Shown here in pieces: positions 22,251-32,725 of a DNA stretch of 64,000 bases. Origin of the DNA: Pseudomonas protegens. Its GTDB lineage: Bacteria > Pseudomonadota > Gammaproteobacteria > Pseudomonadales > Pseudomonadaceae. Within the stretch, counting starts at the first letter, position 1; each line of letters opens with the position of its first letter. The position numbers and the translations under genes are program-made. Location of the stretch: contig NZ_CP060201.1 of NCBI RefSeq assembly GCF_013407925.2, positions 4,263,001 to 4,327,000 on the forward strand. Direction: 5' to 3'. The notes under the pieces were generated by a model, which was not told the origin of the DNA, ran no database searches, and saw nothing but the letters and a program-made list of their open reading frames with translations.

Positions 22251-23789
22251 ATGAACCTGCTCAAGTCACTGGCCGCGGTCAGCTCTATCACGATGCTTTC
22301 CCGGGTGCTGGGATTTGTCCGCGACACCATCATCGCGCGCACGTTCGGCGCCGGGATGGCGACGGATGCTTTCTTCATCGCCTTCAAACTGCCCAACCTG
22401 CTGCGGCGGATCTTTGCCGAGGGAGCCTTCTCCCAGGCCTTTGTGCCGATCCTCGCGGAGTACAAGAGCCAGCAGGGAGAGGAAGCGACCCGCACCTTTA
22501 TTGCTTATGTCTCGGGTTTGCTGACTCTGGTCCTGGCGTTGGTCACGGCCCTGGGCATCATTGCCGCGCCGTGGGTGATCTGGGCCACGGCGCCGGGTTT
22601 TGTCGATTCGCCGGAAAAATTCGCCCTGACCTCCGATCTGTTGCGGGTGACCTTTCCTTATATATTGCTGATTTCGCTGTCCTCTCTGGCCGGGGCGATT
22701 CTCAATACCTGGAATCGCTTCTCGGTGCCGGCTTTCGTGCCGACCCTGCTCAACGTCAGCATGATTATCTTCGCGCTGTTCCTCACGCCGTATTTCGATC
22801 CGCCTGTGATGGCGTTGGGGTGGGCGGTACTGGCCGGTGGCCTGGCGCAGTTGCTCTACCAACTGCCGCATCTGAAGAAGATCGGCATGCTGGTGCTGCC
22901 GCGCCTGAATCTGCGGGACACCGGTGTCTGGCGAGTGATGAAGCAGATGCTGCCGGCGATTCTCGGGGTGTCCGTCAGTCAGATCTCGCTGATCATCAAC
23001 ACCATCTTTGCCTCGTTTCTGGTGGCCGGCTCCGTGTCCTGGATGTATTACGCCGACCGGCTCATGGAGCTGCCGTCCGGCGTGCTGGGTGTCGCTCTGG
23101 GGACCATTCTGCTGCCGACCCTGGCCAAGACCTACGCCAGCCAGGATCGTCATGAGTACTCGCGGATTCTCGATTGGGGGTTGCGCCTGTGTTTCATCCT
23201 GGTGCTGCCGTGCTCCCTGGCCCTGGGCATACTCGCCGAGCCGCTGACCGTCTCGCTGTTCCAGTATGGCGAGTTCAGTGCCTTTGATGCCTCCATGACC
23301 CAGCGTGCGCTGGTGGCTTATGCCGTGGGTTTGCTGGGGATCATCGTGATCAAGGTGCTGGCGCCGGGCTTCTATGCGCAGCAGAACATCCGCACGCCGG
23401 TGAAAATCGCCATTTTCACCCTGATCGTGACCCAGTTGCTCAACCTGGCATTTATCGGTCCCTTGAAGCATGCCGGCCTGGCCCTGGCCATCAGTGCCGG
23501 AGCCTGTATCAATGCGGGCCTTTTGTTTTATCAGTTGCGCAAGCAGCAGATGTTCCAGCCGCAGCCGGGTTGGGGACGGTTTACCTTGAAGTTGCTGCTG
23601 GCCGTGGCGGTCATGTCTGCGGTATTGCTGGGTCTGATGCATGTCATGCCGGCCTGGGATCAAGGCCACATGCTCCAGCGTTTTCTGCGCCTGGGCGTGC
23701 TGGTGGTGGCTGGAGTGGTGGCGTATTTCGGCATGTTGGCCCTATTGGGCTTCCGTTTGCGGGACTTCAATCGCAAGGCCTTGAACTGA
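22251..23789 (+). CDS. murJ: Lipid II flippase MurJ
   Basis: 512 residues and about 14 membrane helices. The N-terminus, [33 protein letters not shown], and the conserved [22 protein letters not shown] are MurJ (MviN) signatures; the latter contains Arg and Glu needed in the central cavity. It flips undecaprenyl-linked peptidoglycan precursor across the inner membrane. Basic C-terminus [11 protein letters not shown]. Adjacent to ribF-ileS-lspA, the usual order. Confidence 0.96.
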   Translation: MNLLKSLAAVSSITMLSRVLGFVRDTIIARTFGAGMATDAFFIAFKLPNLLRRIFAEGAFSQAFVPILAEYKSQQGEEATRTFIAYVSGLLTLVLALVTALGIIAAPWVIWATAPGFVDSPEKFALTSDLLRVTFPYILLISLSSLAGAILNTWNRFSVPAFVPTLLNVSMIIFALFLTPYFDPPVMALGWAVLAGGLAQLLYQLPHLKKIGMLVLPRLNLRDTGVWRVMKQMLPAILGVSVSQISLIINTIFASFLVAGSVSWMYYADRLMELPSGVLGVALGTILLPTLAKTYASQDRHEYSRILDWGLRLCFILVLPCSLALGILAEPLTVSLFQYGEFSAFDASMTQRALVAYAVGLLGIIVIKVLAPGFYAQQNIRTPVKIAIFTLIVTQLLNLAFIGPLKHAGLALAISAGACINAGLLFYQLRKQQMFQPQPGWGRFTLKLLLAVAVMSAVLLGLMHVMPAWDQGHMLQRFLRLGVLVVAGVVAYFGMLALLGFRLRDFNRKALN

Positions 23790-23884
23790 CGACTGTTTAG
23801 TCTTCAGGGCGGGGCGGGCATCGGTTTTGTCGGTTCAACCACATTGGCGTAAGGTGCTGCCTGTCGTCGGCCGCCGGGTGTGGT

Positions 23885-23890
23885 TATAAT
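23885..23890 (+). promoter_or_regulatory. Perfect -10 hexamer upstream of ribF
   Basis: TATAAT 29 bases before the chosen ribF ATG. The expected -35 position (TGTCGT) is poor, so activity is uncertain. It argues against starting ribF at the ATG at 23901, which would be almost leaderless. Confidence 0.5.
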
Positions 23891-23918
23891 CGGCCACTTT
23901 ATGAGCAAGAAGCGCGTT

Positions 23919-24863
23919 ATGCAGCTGGTTCGAGGCCTCCACAATCTGCGCCCCCAGCATCGGGGCTGCGTCGCCACTATTGGCAACTTTGACGGTGTTC
24001 ACCGTGGTCACCAGGCTATTCTGGGGCGGCTGCGTGAACGTGCGCTCGAGTTGGGCGTGCCCAGCTGCGTGGTGATTTTCGAGCCGCAGCCGCGGGAGTT
24101 CTTCTCTCCGGAGACCGCACCGGCCCGCCTGGCCCGCTTGCGCGACAAGCTGCAGTTGCTGGCTCAGGCAGGCGTCGACCGGGTCCTGTGCCTGGCCTTC
24201 AATCAGCGCCTGAGCAAGCTGGGCGCCAGCGAGTTCGTCGAGCGGATCCTGGTGGACGGCCTGGGTGTGCAGCACCTGGAAGTGGGGGATGATTTCCGCT
24301 TCGGCTGCGATCGGGTCGGCGATTTCGAGTTCCTGCAGCAGGCCGGAGCCAGCCACGGGTTTACCGTGGAAGCCGCGCAGACCGTTGAGCTGGATGGCTT
24401 GCGCGTCAGCAGCACCCAGGTCCGCAATGCCCTGGCCTCTGCCGACTTTGATCTGGCCGAGCGGCTGCTCGGTCGTCCGTACCGGATTGCCGGACGGGTC
24501 CTGCACGGGCAGAAACTGGCGCGCCAGTTGGGCACGCCCACCGCCAACGTGCAATTGAAGCGCCGCCGCGTGCCGCTTTCCGGGGTCTACCTGGTGAGCG
24601 TCGATATCGATGGCAAGACCTGGCCCGGCGTCGCCAACATTGGCGTGCGGCCCACGGTTGCAGGTGATGGCAAGGCCCACCTGGAAGTTCATCTTTTAGA
24701 TTTTGCCGGCGATCTGTATGACCGGCGTTTGACGGTGGTTTTCCACCACAAGCTGCGTGAAGAGCAGCGTTTCGCCTCCCTGGAGGCGTTGAAGACGGCG
24801 ATCAATGCGGATGTTGCCGCCGCCCGTGCCCAAGTGGCACGTATCCATAGCGCCAATCGCTAA
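23919..24863 (+). CDS. ribF: Bifunctional riboflavin kinase/FAD synthetase
   Basis: 314 residues. The N-terminal adenylyltransferase has GNFDGVHRGHQ (22-32) and RVSSTQVRNAL. The C-terminal riboflavin kinase has GTPTANVQL and the GVYLVSVDIDG...GVANIGVRPT region. It converts riboflavin to FMN and then FAD. The ATG at 23919 gives the usual MQLVRGLHNL; ATGs at 23880-23901 sit on or just after a -10 element. It runs into ileS with 13 bases between. Confidence 0.94.
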   Translation: MQLVRGLHNLRPQHRGCVATIGNFDGVHRGHQAILGRLRERALELGVPSCVVIFEPQPREFFSPETAPARLARLRDKLQLLAQAGVDRVLCLAFNQRLSKLGASEFVERILVDGLGVQHLEVGDDFRFGCDRVGDFEFLQQAGASHGFTVEAAQTVELDGLRVSSTQVRNALASADFDLAERLLGRPYRIAGRVLHGQKLARQLGTPTANVQLKRRRVPLSGVYLVSVDIDGKTWPGVANIGVRPTVAGDGKAHLEVHLLDFAGDLYDRRLTVVFHHKLREEQRFASLEALKTAINADVAAARAQVARIHSANR

Positions 24864-24876
24864 TGAAGAGCCTTAA

Positions 24877-27708
24877 ATGACCGACTATAAAGCCACGTTA
24901 AACCTTCCGGACACCGCCTTCCCAATGAAGGCCGGCCTGCCTCAGCGCGAACCACAGATTCTGCAGCGTTGGGACAGCATTGGCCTGTACGGAAAGTTGC
25001 GCGAGATTGGCAAGGATCGTCCGAAATTCGTCCTGCACGACGGCCCTCCCTATGCCAACGGCTCGATTCACATCGGTCATGCGGTCAACAAGATTCTCAA
25101 GGACATGATCATCCGCTCGAAAACCCTGGCGGGTTTCGACGCGCCTTATGTTCCGGGCTGGGACTGCCACGGCCTGCCGATCGAGCACAAGGTCGAGGTG
25201 ACCCACGGCAAGAACCTGTCCTCGGACCAGACCCGCGAGCTGTGCCGCGCCTACGCCTCCGAGCAGATCGAAGGGCAGAAGGCCGAGTTCATCCGCCTGG
25301 GCGTGCTGGGTGACTGGGCCAACCCCTACAAGACCATGAACTTCGCCAACGAGGCCGGGGAGATCCGTGCCCTGGCAGAGATGGTCAAGGGCGGCTTCGT
25401 GTTCAAGGGCCTGAAGCCGGTGAACTGGTGCTTCGACTGCGGTTCGGCCCTGGCCGAGGCGGAAGTCGAATATCAGGACAAGAAGTCCGCCACCATCGAC
25501 GTGGCCTTCCCGATTGCCGACGAAGACAAGCTGGCTGGCGCCTTCGGCCTGGCCAAGCTGGCCAAGCCCGCGGCCATCGTGATCTGGACCACCACCCCGT
25601 GGACCATCCCGGCCAACCAGGCGCTGAACGTCCATCCGGAGTTCAACTACGCTCTGGTCGACGCCGGCGAGCGCCTCTTGGTGCTGGCTGAGGAACTGGT
25701 GGAGTCCTGCCTGGCCCGCTACAACCTGGAAGGCTCGGTGATCGCCACCGCCCCGGGTTCGGCCCTGGAACTGATCAACTTCCGCCATCCGTTCTACGAT
25801 CGTCTGTCGCCGGTGTACCTGGCCGAATACGTGGAGCTGGGCGCCGGCACCGGCGTGGTGCACTCCTCGCCAGCCTACGGTGAAGACGACTTCGTGACCT
25901 GCAAGCGCTACGGCATGGTCAACGACGACATCCTCAATCCGGTACAGAGCAACGGTGTCTACGCGTCATCGCTGGAGTTCTTCGGCGGCCAGTTCATCTG
26001 GAAGGCCAACCCGGCCATCGTCGACAAGCTGAGCGAAGTCGGCGCGCTGCTGCACACCGAAACCATCAGCCACAGCTACATGCACTGCTGGCGTCACAAG
26101 ACCCCGCTGATCTATCGCGCCACCGCGCAATGGTTCGTCGGCATGGACAAGCAGCCGCAAGCCGGCGACAGCCTGCGCCAGCGCGCCCTGCAAGCCATCG
26201 AAGACACCCAGTTCGTACCGGCCTGGGGCCAGGCGCGCCTGCATTCGATGATCGCCAACCGTCCGGACTGGTGCATTTCCCGCCAGCGCAACTGGGGCGT
26301 GCCGATCCCGTTCTTCCTGCACAAGGAAAGCGGCGAGCTGCACCCACGCACCGTCGAGCTGATGGAAGAGGTGGCCAAGCGCGTCGAACAGGAGGGCATC
26401 GAAGCCTGGTTCAAGATGGACGCCGCTGAACTGCTGGGCGACGAAGCCGCTCAGTACGACAAGATCAGCGACACCCTGGACGTCTGGTTCGATTCCGGCA
26501 CCACTCACTGGCACGTGCTGCGCGGTTCGCACCCGATGGGCCACGAAAGCGGTCCGCGGGCCGACCTGTACCTGGAAGGTTCCGACCAGCACCGTGGCTG
26601 GTTCCACTCGTCCTTGCTCACCGGTTGCGCCATCGACAACCACGCGCCGTACCGCGAACTCTTGACCCACGGTTTCACCGTGGACGAGAACGGCCGCAAG
26701 ATGTCCAAGTCCCTGGGCAACGTGATCGCTCCGCAGAAGGTCAACGACACCCTGGGCGCCGACATCATGCGCCTGTGGGTTTCGGCCACCGACTACTCCG
26801 GCGAGATGGCGGTGTCCGATCAGATCCTGCAGCGCAGCGCCGACGCCTACCGGCGTATCCGTAACACCGCGCGCTTCCTGCTCTCCAACCTGAGCGGCTT
26901 CAACCCGGCCACCGATCTGCTGCCGGCTGAAGACATGCTGGCCCTGGACCGCTGGGCCGTGGACCGTACCCTGCTGCTGCAGCGCGAGCTGGAACTGCAC
27001 TACGGCGAATACCGCTTCTGGAACGTCTACTCCAAGGTGCACAACTTCTGTGTGCAGGAGCTGGGCGGCTTCTACCTGGACATCATCAAGGACCGTCAGT
27101 ACACCACCGGCGCCAACAGCCAGGCTCGGCGTTCCTGCCAGACCGCGCTGTTCCACATCTCCGAGGCGCTGGTGCGCTGGATCGCGCCGATCCTGGCCTT
27201 TACCGCCGACGAGCTGTGGCAGTACCTGCCGGGCGAGCGCAACGAATCGGTAATGCTCAACACCTGGTACGAAGGATTGAGCGAGCTGCCGGAAGGCTTC
27301 GAGCTGGACCGCGCCTTCTGGGAGCGGATCATGGCGGTCAAGGCGGCGGTCAACAAGGAACTGGAGAACCAGCGCGCGGCGAAAGCCGTGGGCGGCAACC
27401 TGCAGGCCGAAGTGACGCTGTACGCCGAAGACTCGCTGTCGGCCGATCTGGCCAAGCTGAGCAACGAACTGCGCTTCGTGCTGATCACCTCCACCGCCAG
27501 CGTCGCGCCTCTGGCCCAGGCCCCGGCGGACGCGGTGGAAACCGAAGTCAGCGGCCTCAAGCTGAAAGTGGTCAAGTCCAGCTTCGTCAAGTGCGCCCGT
27601 TGCTGGCACTGCCGCGAAGACGTTGGCGTGCACCCGGAGCACCCGGAGATCTGCGGGCGTTGCGTGGACAACATCAGCGGCGCGGGCGAGGTTCGTCACT
27701 ATGCCTAA
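24877..27708 (+). CDS. ileS: Isoleucyl-tRNA synthetase
   Basis: 943 residues, class I synthetase. HIGH motif in [20 protein letters not shown] (about 57-76), KMSKS loop in RKMSKSLGN (about 608), editing-domain CP1 between them ([14 protein letters not shown]), and a C-terminal zinc finger CARCWHC...CGRCV. This is the ordinary bacterial IleS1 type, not the mupirocin-resistant IleS2. Its stop overlaps lspA by 8 bases. Confidence 0.98.
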   Translation: MTDYKATLNLPDTAFPMKAGLPQREPQILQRWDSIGLYGKLREIGKDRPKFVLHDGPPYANGSIHIGHAVNKILKDMIIRSKTLAGFDAPYVPGWDCHGLPIEHKVEVTHGKNLSSDQTRELCRAYASEQIEGQKAEFIRLGVLGDWANPYKTMNFANEAGEIRALAEMVKGGFVFKGLKPVNWCFDCGSALAEAEVEYQDKKSATIDVAFPIADEDKLAGAFGLAKLAKPAAIVIWTTTPWTIPANQALNVHPEFNYALVDAGERLLVLAEELVESCLARYNLEGSVIATAPGSALELINFRHPFYDRLSPVYLAEYVELGAGTGVVHSSPAYGEDDFVTCKRYGMVNDDILNPVQSNGVYASSLEFFGGQFIWKANPAIVDKLSEVGALLHTETISHSYMHCWRHKTPLIYRATAQWFVGMDKQPQAGDSLRQRALQAIEDTQFVPAWGQARLHSMIANRPDWCISRQRNWGVPIPFFLHKESGELHPRTVELMEEVAKRVEQEGIEAWFKMDAAELLGDEAAQYDKISDTLDVWFDSGTTHWHVLRGSHPMGHESGPRADLYLEGSDQHRGWFHSSLLTGCAIDNHAPYRELLTHGFTVDENGRKMSKSLGNVIAPQKVNDTLGADIMRLWVSATDYSGEMAVSDQILQRSADAYRRIRNTARFLLSNLSGFNPATDLLPAEDMLALDRWAVDRTLLLQRELELHYGEYRFWNVYSKVHNFCVQELGGFYLDIIKDRQYTTGANSQARRSCQTALFHISEALVRWIAPILAFTADELWQYLPGERNESVMLNTWYEGLSELPEGFELDRAFWERIMAVKAAVNKELENQRAAKAVGGNLQAEVTLYAEDSLSADLAKLSNELRFVLITSTASVAPLAQAPADAVETEVSGLKLKVVKSSFVKCARCWHCREDVGVHPEHPEICGRCVDNISGAGEVRHYA

Positions 27709-28213
27709 CGCCGCAGGCCGTTTCGGCCGTCTGGGCTGGCTGTGGTTGAGCGTGCTGGTCCTGGTCATCGACCAGGTCAGCAAGCTGCACTTCGAAAGTT
27801 CGTTGAGCATGTACCAGCAGATCGTGGTGATCCCGGATTACTTCAGCTGGACCCTGGCCTACAACACTGGCGCGGCTTTCAGCTTCCTTGCCGACAGCTC
27901 CGGCTGGCAGCGCTGGCTGTTCGCCCTGATCGCGATCGTGGTCAGTGCGGTGCTGGTGGTCTGGCTCAAGCGCCTGGGGCGCAATGAAACCTGGCTGGCC
28001 ATCGCCCTGGCCCTGGTGCTGGGCGGTGCCTTGGGCAACCTGTACGACCGTATCGCCCTAGGCCATGTGATCGATTTCATCCTGGTGCACTGGCAGAACC
28101 GCTGGTACTTCCCGGCATTCAACTTCGCCGACAGCGCCATTACCGTCGGCGCGGTGATGCTGGCCCTGGATATGTTCAAGAGCAAGAAAACCGGAGAAGC
28201 CGTTCATGACTGA
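27701..28213 (+). CDS. lspA: Lipoprotein signal peptidase (signal peptidase II)
   Basis: 170 residues with four membrane helices. Catalytic Asp residues are in GHVIDFI and [15 protein letters not shown] precedes the first. It cleaves prolipoprotein signals before the lipidated Cys in the inner membrane, acting on the lipoproteins seen in this window (bamD and others). The ATG at 27701 lies inside the end of ileS, which suggests translational coupling. Confidence 0.96.
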   Translation: MPNAAGRFGRLGWLWLSVLVLVIDQVSKLHFESSLSMYQQIVVIPDYFSWTLAYNTGAAFSFLADSSGWQRWLFALIAIVVSAVLVVWLKRLGRNETWLAIALALVLGGALGNLYDRIALGHVIDFILVHWQNRWYFPAFNFADSAITVGAVMLALDMFKSKKTGEAVHD

Positions 28214-28658
28214 ACAGGTATTGACTGAACAACGTATCGGTCAGAACACGGAAGTCACTTTGCATTTCGCATTGCGCCTGGAGAACGGCGACACCGTGGA
28301 CAGCACCTTCGACAAGGCCCCGGCGACCTTCAAGGTTGGCGATGGCAACCTGTTGCCCGGGTTCGAAGCCGCGCTGTTCGGCTTCAAGGCCGGCGACAAG
28401 CGCAACCTGACGATCGAGCCGGAAAACGCCTTTGGCCAGCCCAACCCGCAGAACGTGCAGACCATCCCGCGTTCGCAGTTCCAGGACATGGAGCTGTCGG
28501 AAGGCTTGCTGGTGATCTTCAATGACGCGGCGAATACCGAGTTGCCCGGTGTGGTCAAAGCCTTCGATGACGCTCAGGTCACCGTGGACTTCAACCACCC
28601 GCTGGCCGGCAAGACCCTGACCTTTGATGTCGAGATCATCGACGTCAAAGCGCTTTAA
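28206..28658 (+). CDS. fkpB: FKBP-type peptidyl-prolyl isomerase FkpB/SlpA
   Basis: 150 residues, no signal. VTLHFALRLENGDTVDSTF and a SlyD-like inserted flap (IEPENAFGQPNPQNVQTIPRSQF) mark the SlpA/FkpB group. Cytoplasmic prolyl isomerase and chaperone. Its ATG overlaps the lspA stop by 8 bases, completing the ileS-lspA-fkpB-ispH run. Confidence 0.92.
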   Translation: MTEQVLTEQRIGQNTEVTLHFALRLENGDTVDSTFDKAPATFKVGDGNLLPGFEAALFGFKAGDKRNLTIEPENAFGQPNPQNVQTIPRSQFQDMELSEGLLVIFNDAANTELPGVVKAFDDAQVTVDFNHPLAGKTLTFDVEIIDVKAL

Positions 28659-28688
28659 AAGCATCGCCGGCAAGCTGTCTCCTATTCT

Positions 28689-28711
28689 GTAGGAGCCGGC
28701 TTGCCGGCGAT
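28689..28711. repeat. REP-type repeat (Pseudomonas)
   Basis: GTAGGAGCCGGCTTGCCGGC followed by GAT, with a GCCGGC/GCCGGC hairpin. It lies between fkpB and ispH and is the same type as the copy at 15547. Confidence 0.8.
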
Positions 28712-28761
28712 CCGCTGTCTACAACGATCTAACTTCTTGCGCGCAAGACACGAGGCACAGC

Positions 28762-29709
28762 ATGCAAATCAAACTCGCCAACCCCCGTGGCTTCTGCGCC
28801 GGTGTGGACCGGGCGATCGAAATCGTCAATCGCGCCCTGGAAGTCTTCGGGCCGCCGATCTACGTCCGGCATGAAGTGGTGCACAACAAATTTGTCGTCG
28901 AAGACCTGCGCAATCGCGGAGCGATCTTCGTCGAAGAGCTGGACCAGGTGCCGGATGACGTGATTGTCATCTTCAGCGCCCACGGTGTGTCCCAGGCGGT
29001 GCGCAACGAGGCCGCCGGTCGTGGTCTCAAGGTGTTCGACGCCACCTGCCCGCTGGTGACCAAGGTGCATATCGAAGTGGCGCGCTACAGCCGCGACGGT
29101 CGTGAATGCATCCTCATTGGCCACGCCGGCCACCCTGAAGTCGAAGGCACCATGGGCCAGTACGATGCCAGCAATGGTGGCGCCATCTACCTGGTGGAAG
29201 ACGAGAAGGACGTGGCCGAGCTGCAGGTGCGCAACCCCGAGCGCCTGGCCTTCGTGACCCAGACCACCTTGTCCATGGATGACACCAGCCGGGTGATCGA
29301 CGCCCTGCGTGCGCGTTTCCCGGCCATTGGCGGGCCGCGCAAGGACGACATTTGCTACGCCACGCAAAACCGCCAGGACGCGGTCAAGCAACTGGCCGAC
29401 GAATGCGACGTGGTGCTGGTGGTCGGCAGCCCCAACAGTTCCAACTCCAACCGCCTGCGCGAGCTGGCCGAGCGCATGGCCACCCCGGCCTACCTGATCG
29501 ACGGTGCCGAGGATCTGCAGCGCAGTTGGTTCGATGGGGTCGAGCGTATTGGCATCACCGCCGGTGCTTCGGCGCCGGAAGTTCTGGTGCGTGGCGTGAT
29601 CCAGCAACTGCAAGCCTGGGGCGCCACGGGGGCCGACGAGCTGGCGGGACGCGAAGAGAACATCACCTTCTCCATGCCCAAAGAGCTGCGGGTTCGCTCC
29701 CTGCTCTGA
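28762..29709 (+). CDS. ispH: 4-hydroxy-3-methylbut-2-enyl diphosphate reductase
   Basis: 315 residues. Three iron-sulfur Cys: Cys12 in [12 protein letters not shown], one in [12 protein letters not shown] and one in [10 protein letters not shown]. Last enzyme of the methylerythritol phosphate pathway, giving IPP and DMAPP used by ispB in this window. Final gene of the ileS block; it ends one base before the convergent fimT-like gene. Confidence 0.97.
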   Translation: MQIKLANPRGFCAGVDRAIEIVNRALEVFGPPIYVRHEVVHNKFVVEDLRNRGAIFVEELDQVPDDVIVIFSAHGVSQAVRNEAAGRGLKVFDATCPLVTKVHIEVARYSRDGRECILIGHAGHPEVEGTMGQYDASNGGAIYLVEDEKDVAELQVRNPERLAFVTQTTLSMDDTSRVIDALRARFPAIGGPRKDDICYATQNRQDAVKQLADECDVVLVVGSPNSSNSNRLRELAERMATPAYLIDGAEDLQRSWFDGVERIGITAGASAPEVLVRGVIQQLQAWGATGADELAGREENITFSMPKELRVRSLL

Positions 29710-30234
29710 TCAGCCTGCTGTCGCGCACAAGGCCTGCTCGGCGTGATCGCTGCGCAGGCTGACCCGCCCGCTGCGTGACAGCACCACCTGATGACGGCTG
29801 TGCTCCTGGTCGGCCCGGCAGATATGCAGGGTGCCGGCCTGGAAGGCGCCACTGGGCAGCAACGGGTTGCCCAGAGGGCTGAAGCGCACGTAGTGCTGCA
29901 CGGGGCGATTGCCCACAATCAGTACCTGCCCGCCGCTGCGCCGCTCGACCAGCAGCGGATTCCCCAAGTCCTCCGGCCCCCTGCCACTGATATCCAGAAT
30001 GATGCGCCAGCCTCGGCTCCAGTCGTTGTCCAGACCATGGATCAACGTGGTGCGCTGATGCAGGATCGCCGCCGCCCGGGCATTGCGCAGGCCGCTGGCA
30101 AGCATTTGCGCCGTGTCCTGATGGCGATTGGCGCGCAGCAGCTCACTGAGCGCGGTGCTGGACAGTGGCAGCAACAGCGCCAGCACCGCCAGTGCGGTTA
30201 GCAGCTCAATCAGGCTGAAGCCTTTCTCGTGCAT
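29710..30234 (-). CDS. GspH/FimT-family minor pseudopilin
   Basis: 174 residues with a short leader MHEKG|FSLIELLTALAVLALLLPLSS: Gly at -1, Phe at +1 and Glu at +5, so PilD should process it. The C-terminal part (GWRIILDISG, VRFSPLGNPLLPSGAFQAGTLHIC) is a GspH-type globular domain like FimT/FimU. Minor pilins of this class prime the type IV pilus tip complex. It is encoded opposite to the pilV cluster. A second gene of the family (FimT versus FimU) is not seen. The ATG at 30234 is set by the leader; an in-frame start 12 codons earlier would bury it. Confidence 0.83.
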   Translation of the reverse strand: MHEKGFSLIELLTALAVLALLLPLSSTALSELLRANRHQDTAQMLASGLRNARAAAILHQRTTLIHGLDNDWSRGWRIILDISGRGPEDLGNPLLVERRSGGQVLIVGNRPVQHYVRFSPLGNPLLPSGAFQAGTLHICRADQEHSRHQVVLSRSGRVSLRSDHAEQALCATAG

Positions 30235-30620
30235 GCGGTCTCCCTCCGTGGAGCGCCCTGTTTCACGCAACAGCTGCGTGCCCTTGAGCTAAAGTGCCAG
30301 TCTCCGACCGGCCAGGCGTTGCGCTGTTATAGCCGAGGACTCTGCCAAGGCTTGCCAAGTATTTGCGTACAAAGGGTTTCTGCTCGCTGTTGCCTTCAGC
30401 CGGCGCTGTGTGGGGGTACAGGGCAATGTATTGCGGGGTGTTCCAGCCAGCGGTCTGGGGGCGACGCCGAGGCTAACCTCAGGAGGCGGCTGCATCGATT
30501 TCAGCTGTCCTGACGCGCGGATCGCGGGACTTGGATAGTCCATCGCCTGGGGGCAGAAGCCGCCGCAGCGAGTGACCGGTGTCGGTTTCAACGCAGGGGG
30601 CGTCAGGGAGGAGGTTACGG
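30235..30620. other. Intergenic region between fimT-like gene and pilV
   Basis: 386 bases with no credible gene. It should hold the promoters of both divergent pilin units. A weak GG/GC sigma-54-like element (TGGATA, GTCCA, TCGCC at 30532-30547) points towards pilV but matches poorly. The last 15 bases contain a very strong GGGAGGAGG ribosome site for pilV. Confidence 0.5.
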
Positions 30621-31064
30621 ATGAACCCGTGGCAGGCACAGGACGGCATGACCCTGATCGAGGTGCTGGTGGCCCTTTCGATCTTGGCGGTGGGCCTGTT
30701 GGGAGCCGCGGCGCTGCAGATCCGGGCGCTGCAGCATACCGACAGTGCGCGAATGAGCACCCAGGCCAGCTTTATCGCCTACGACATGCTCGATCGGATC
30801 CGGGCCAATGCATCTGCCGATTACACCCTTGCCACTCCCGCTGAGGGCAACACGGGCAATGCGCGGGATCAGGACTTGCTGGACTTCGCCAGCAACGTTG
30901 CCAGTTTTGGCGGCCCCAGCGCCAAGGGCCGCATCAGCGTCAGCCAGCAGGTCTACACCGTGCGCATCACCTGGGACGACTCCCGCGCCGCCGGCCAAGT
31001 CGCTGGCCAGCGCAGCTTGGAACTCAGCAGCCGAGTCGCCGTGGACCCGGGAGGCACGCGGTGA
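30621..31064 (+). CDS. pilV: Type IV pilus minor pilin PilV
   Basis: 147 residues. Prepilin leader MNPWQAQDG|MTLIEVLVALSILAVGLLGAAALQIRALQ with Gly-1 and Glu+5, followed by the PilV-typical helix and AYDMLDRIRANA. Minor pilin of the tip/priming complex. First gene of pilV-pilW-pilX-(pilY1 remnant)-pilE, all closely spaced. The start follows GGGAGGAGG. Confidence 0.88.
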   Translation: MNPWQAQDGMTLIEVLVALSILAVGLLGAAALQIRALQHTDSARMSTQASFIAYDMLDRIRANASADYTLATPAEGNTGNARDQDLLDFASNVASFGGPSAKGRISVSQQVYTVRITWDDSRAAGQVAGQRSLELSSRVAVDPGGTR

Positions 31065-31771
31065 AGCAAGGCCATTGCGGTTTTACGCTGGTGGAGATGA
31101 TGCTGGCGCTGCTCTGGGGGCTGGTGCTGGTGTTGGGCGCGGCCCAGGTATTTATCGCGGCGAAGCACACCTACCTCAGCCAGAACGCCTCGGCCTACCT
31201 GCAGGAGGACGGGCGTTTTGTCCTGAGCAAGATGCTTCAGGAAATTCGCATGGCGGGGCTGGCCGGTTGTTTGCGAGAGGTTGAGGACGCGAGCAGCGCC
31301 ACGGAGTTCTCGCGCTATAGGGCCACCCCGATTCAGTGGGACAGCGCCGAGCACAAGCTGACCCTGATCACTGCGGATGTCGGTGAGGATGGCGGGGCGC
31401 CGACCTGGAGCCTGGTGACTGACTGTCAGCGCCACGCGGTGGCCTATTCAGGGGCTCATCAGGGGGGTGTCGGGCAGCAGGTGTTTGCCTTGCGACGAGT
31501 GTTCTACAGCTTCAAGAACCATCAACTGTTGCTCGGCAGTGGCCTGGGCAAGCAGCAAGCCGTGCTGCTGGACAACGTCGAAGCCTTTGATGTCGGCTTC
31601 GGCATGGCCCGTTCCGCAACAGAGAGCGGGGTTTCCGGCTACAGCCCGCATCCGGGTGATCCGGCGCGGATTCGCAGCGTGCGATTGCGCCTGACCCTGG
31701 CCGATCCCGACGCCCGCGTCAGCCCGCAGAGCTTCACGGTGGTGGCGGCCTTGCGCAACAGGTTGCCCTGA
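31061..31771 (+). CDS. pilW: Type IV pilus minor pilin PilW
   Basis: 236 residues, GTG start overlapping the pilV stop (GTGA). Leader MKQGHCG|FTLVEMMLALLWGLVLVLGAAQVFIAAKHTY with Gly-1 and Glu+5. The following DGRFVLSKMLQEIRMAGLAGC is the conserved PilW segment. It is somewhat shorter than PilW of P. aeruginosa (about 270, from memory). Confidence 0.88.
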   Translation: MKQGHCGFTLVEMMLALLWGLVLVLGAAQVFIAAKHTYLSQNASAYLQEDGRFVLSKMLQEIRMAGLAGCLREVEDASSATEFSRYRATPIQWDSAEHKLTLITADVGEDGGAPTWSLVTDCQRHAVAYSGAHQGGVGQQVFALRRVFYSFKNHQLLLGSGLGKQQAVLLDNVEAFDVGFGMARSATESGVSGYSPHPGDPARIRSVRLRLTLADPDARVSPQSFTVVAALRNRLP

Positions 31772-32253
31772 TGCTGTGCCCGGCAGGATGCTGGCCCGCC
31801 GGTGAGCGGGGCATGGCGCTGTTGGTGAGTCTGGTGTTTCTGCTGGTGCTGAGCCTGATTGGCCTGTCATCCCTGCAAAACGCCACCTTGCAGGAAAAGA
31901 TGGCCGCCAGCCTGGACCGGCACAATCGGTCTTTCCAGGCCGCGGAGGCGGCGCTGCGCCTGGGGGAAAGCGCGGTTCGCCAGGGGAATTACTCTTTGCC
32001 GCCGTGCGCAGATCCTGCGCGCTGCGCACCTCCGGCTGAATCGACGGTGGTCAGCGGTGCCGGCTTCAATGAGGCTTCGGCCGTGACCTGGATCGCCACC
32101 GGCGAGGGTTTTTATGCGGTGCAGAATCTGGGGGTTGTCCTGAATGCGGTCGGCCTGCCCCCCGGCACCTCGGCCACGTTGTACCGGGTGACCGCAGTGG
32201 GGCTGGCGGGGCAGGCGCGCAGCGTGTTGGAGAGCATCTATGCCAAGTACTGA
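31771..32253 (+). CDS. pilX: Type IV pilus minor pilin PilX
   Basis: 160 residues. Long leader ending PAGERG|MALLVSLVFLLVLSLIGLSSLQ; position +5 is Val, and lack of Glu+5 is typical of PilX/GspK-like tip pilins. Conserved MAASLDRHNRSFQAAEAAL follows. TGATG overlap with pilW shows translational coupling. Confidence 0.87.
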   Translation: MLCPAGCWPAGERGMALLVSLVFLLVLSLIGLSSLQNATLQEKMAASLDRHNRSFQAAEAALRLGESAVRQGNYSLPPCADPARCAPPAESTVVSGAGFNEASAVTWIATGEGFYAVQNLGVVLNAVGLPPGTSATLYRVTAVGLAGQARSVLESIYAKY

Positions 32254-32710
32254 GTCGTACTCGTTTCTGTGTCGATGGCCGTTCGTGGTTGCGGTCGTGC
32301 TGCTGGGCAGTTGGGAAGGGGTTGTCGCGGGTGAAGTCCAGTCGCTGGCCACTGTGGCTGATCAGGCTCCGGAGCCTTCTGGCGTATCCGCTTGGTTGAC
32401 CTTGAGTGCTGGCTGGTTCAGGTCTGGCGTGTATTGCTCATACATGGCCTGCGGGAAATTGATCGAGTTGCAGGCGTTCAGCGGTAAGATGCTCGACGCC
32501 GCGCTGCAGGACGCCAATCGCGATGGCATCGTGGCGGACCAGGAAGCCCTGTCCCAAGGCCTCGGGGTTGTCGATCCGGTTCCTGGCCGTGCAGGTGTTT
32601 CCAGCCATCAGCCGCGCAAGACCGTCAGCGACCCTGGCGGCGCCAGCAGCTCCCTGGAGGACAGCTCCAGCGGTGGCAGTCGGCGCATCCTGTGGCGACA
32701 AATTCAGTAA
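32240..32710 (+). pseudogene. pilY1: Reduced pilY1: signal peptide joined to PilY1 C-terminal end
   Basis: 156 residues where the roughly 1100-residue PilY1 normally sits. It starts with a signal-like segment (FVVAVVLLGSWEGVVAG). The remainder resembles the extreme C-terminus of PilY1/PilC: CGKLIELQAFSGKMLD corresponds to the family's 'GG..WL.ELDA.SG..L' block. DANRDGIVADQE is a full 12-residue EF-hand-like calcium loop, and the end SRRILWRQIQ matches the typical 'GR.SWREL' terminus. The von Willebrand and beta-propeller parts are absent. The frame is open, starts with GGAG upstream and overlaps pilX by 14 bases, so it may still be made as a small secreted protein. Whether it is a decaying gene or a functional mini-PilY1 cannot be told. 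Confidence 0.7.
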
Positions 32711-32725
32711 GCGAGATTCTTGACC

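Noticed and set aside
30277..30295. TGGCAC on the minus strand before the fimT-like gene
   Set aside because: No GC dinucleotide at the -12 spacing, so not a sigma-54 promoter.
30380..30500. ACAGGGCAA and GACGC segments resembling a c-di-GMP-I riboswitch
   Set aside because: The paired stems and the tetraloop receptor of the GEMM fold cannot be built, and the position is more than 100 bases from pilV.
30532..30547. Sigma-54-like element before pilV
   Set aside because: Only the GG/GC spacing fits; the hexamer and pentamer match poorly (TGGATA, TCGCC).
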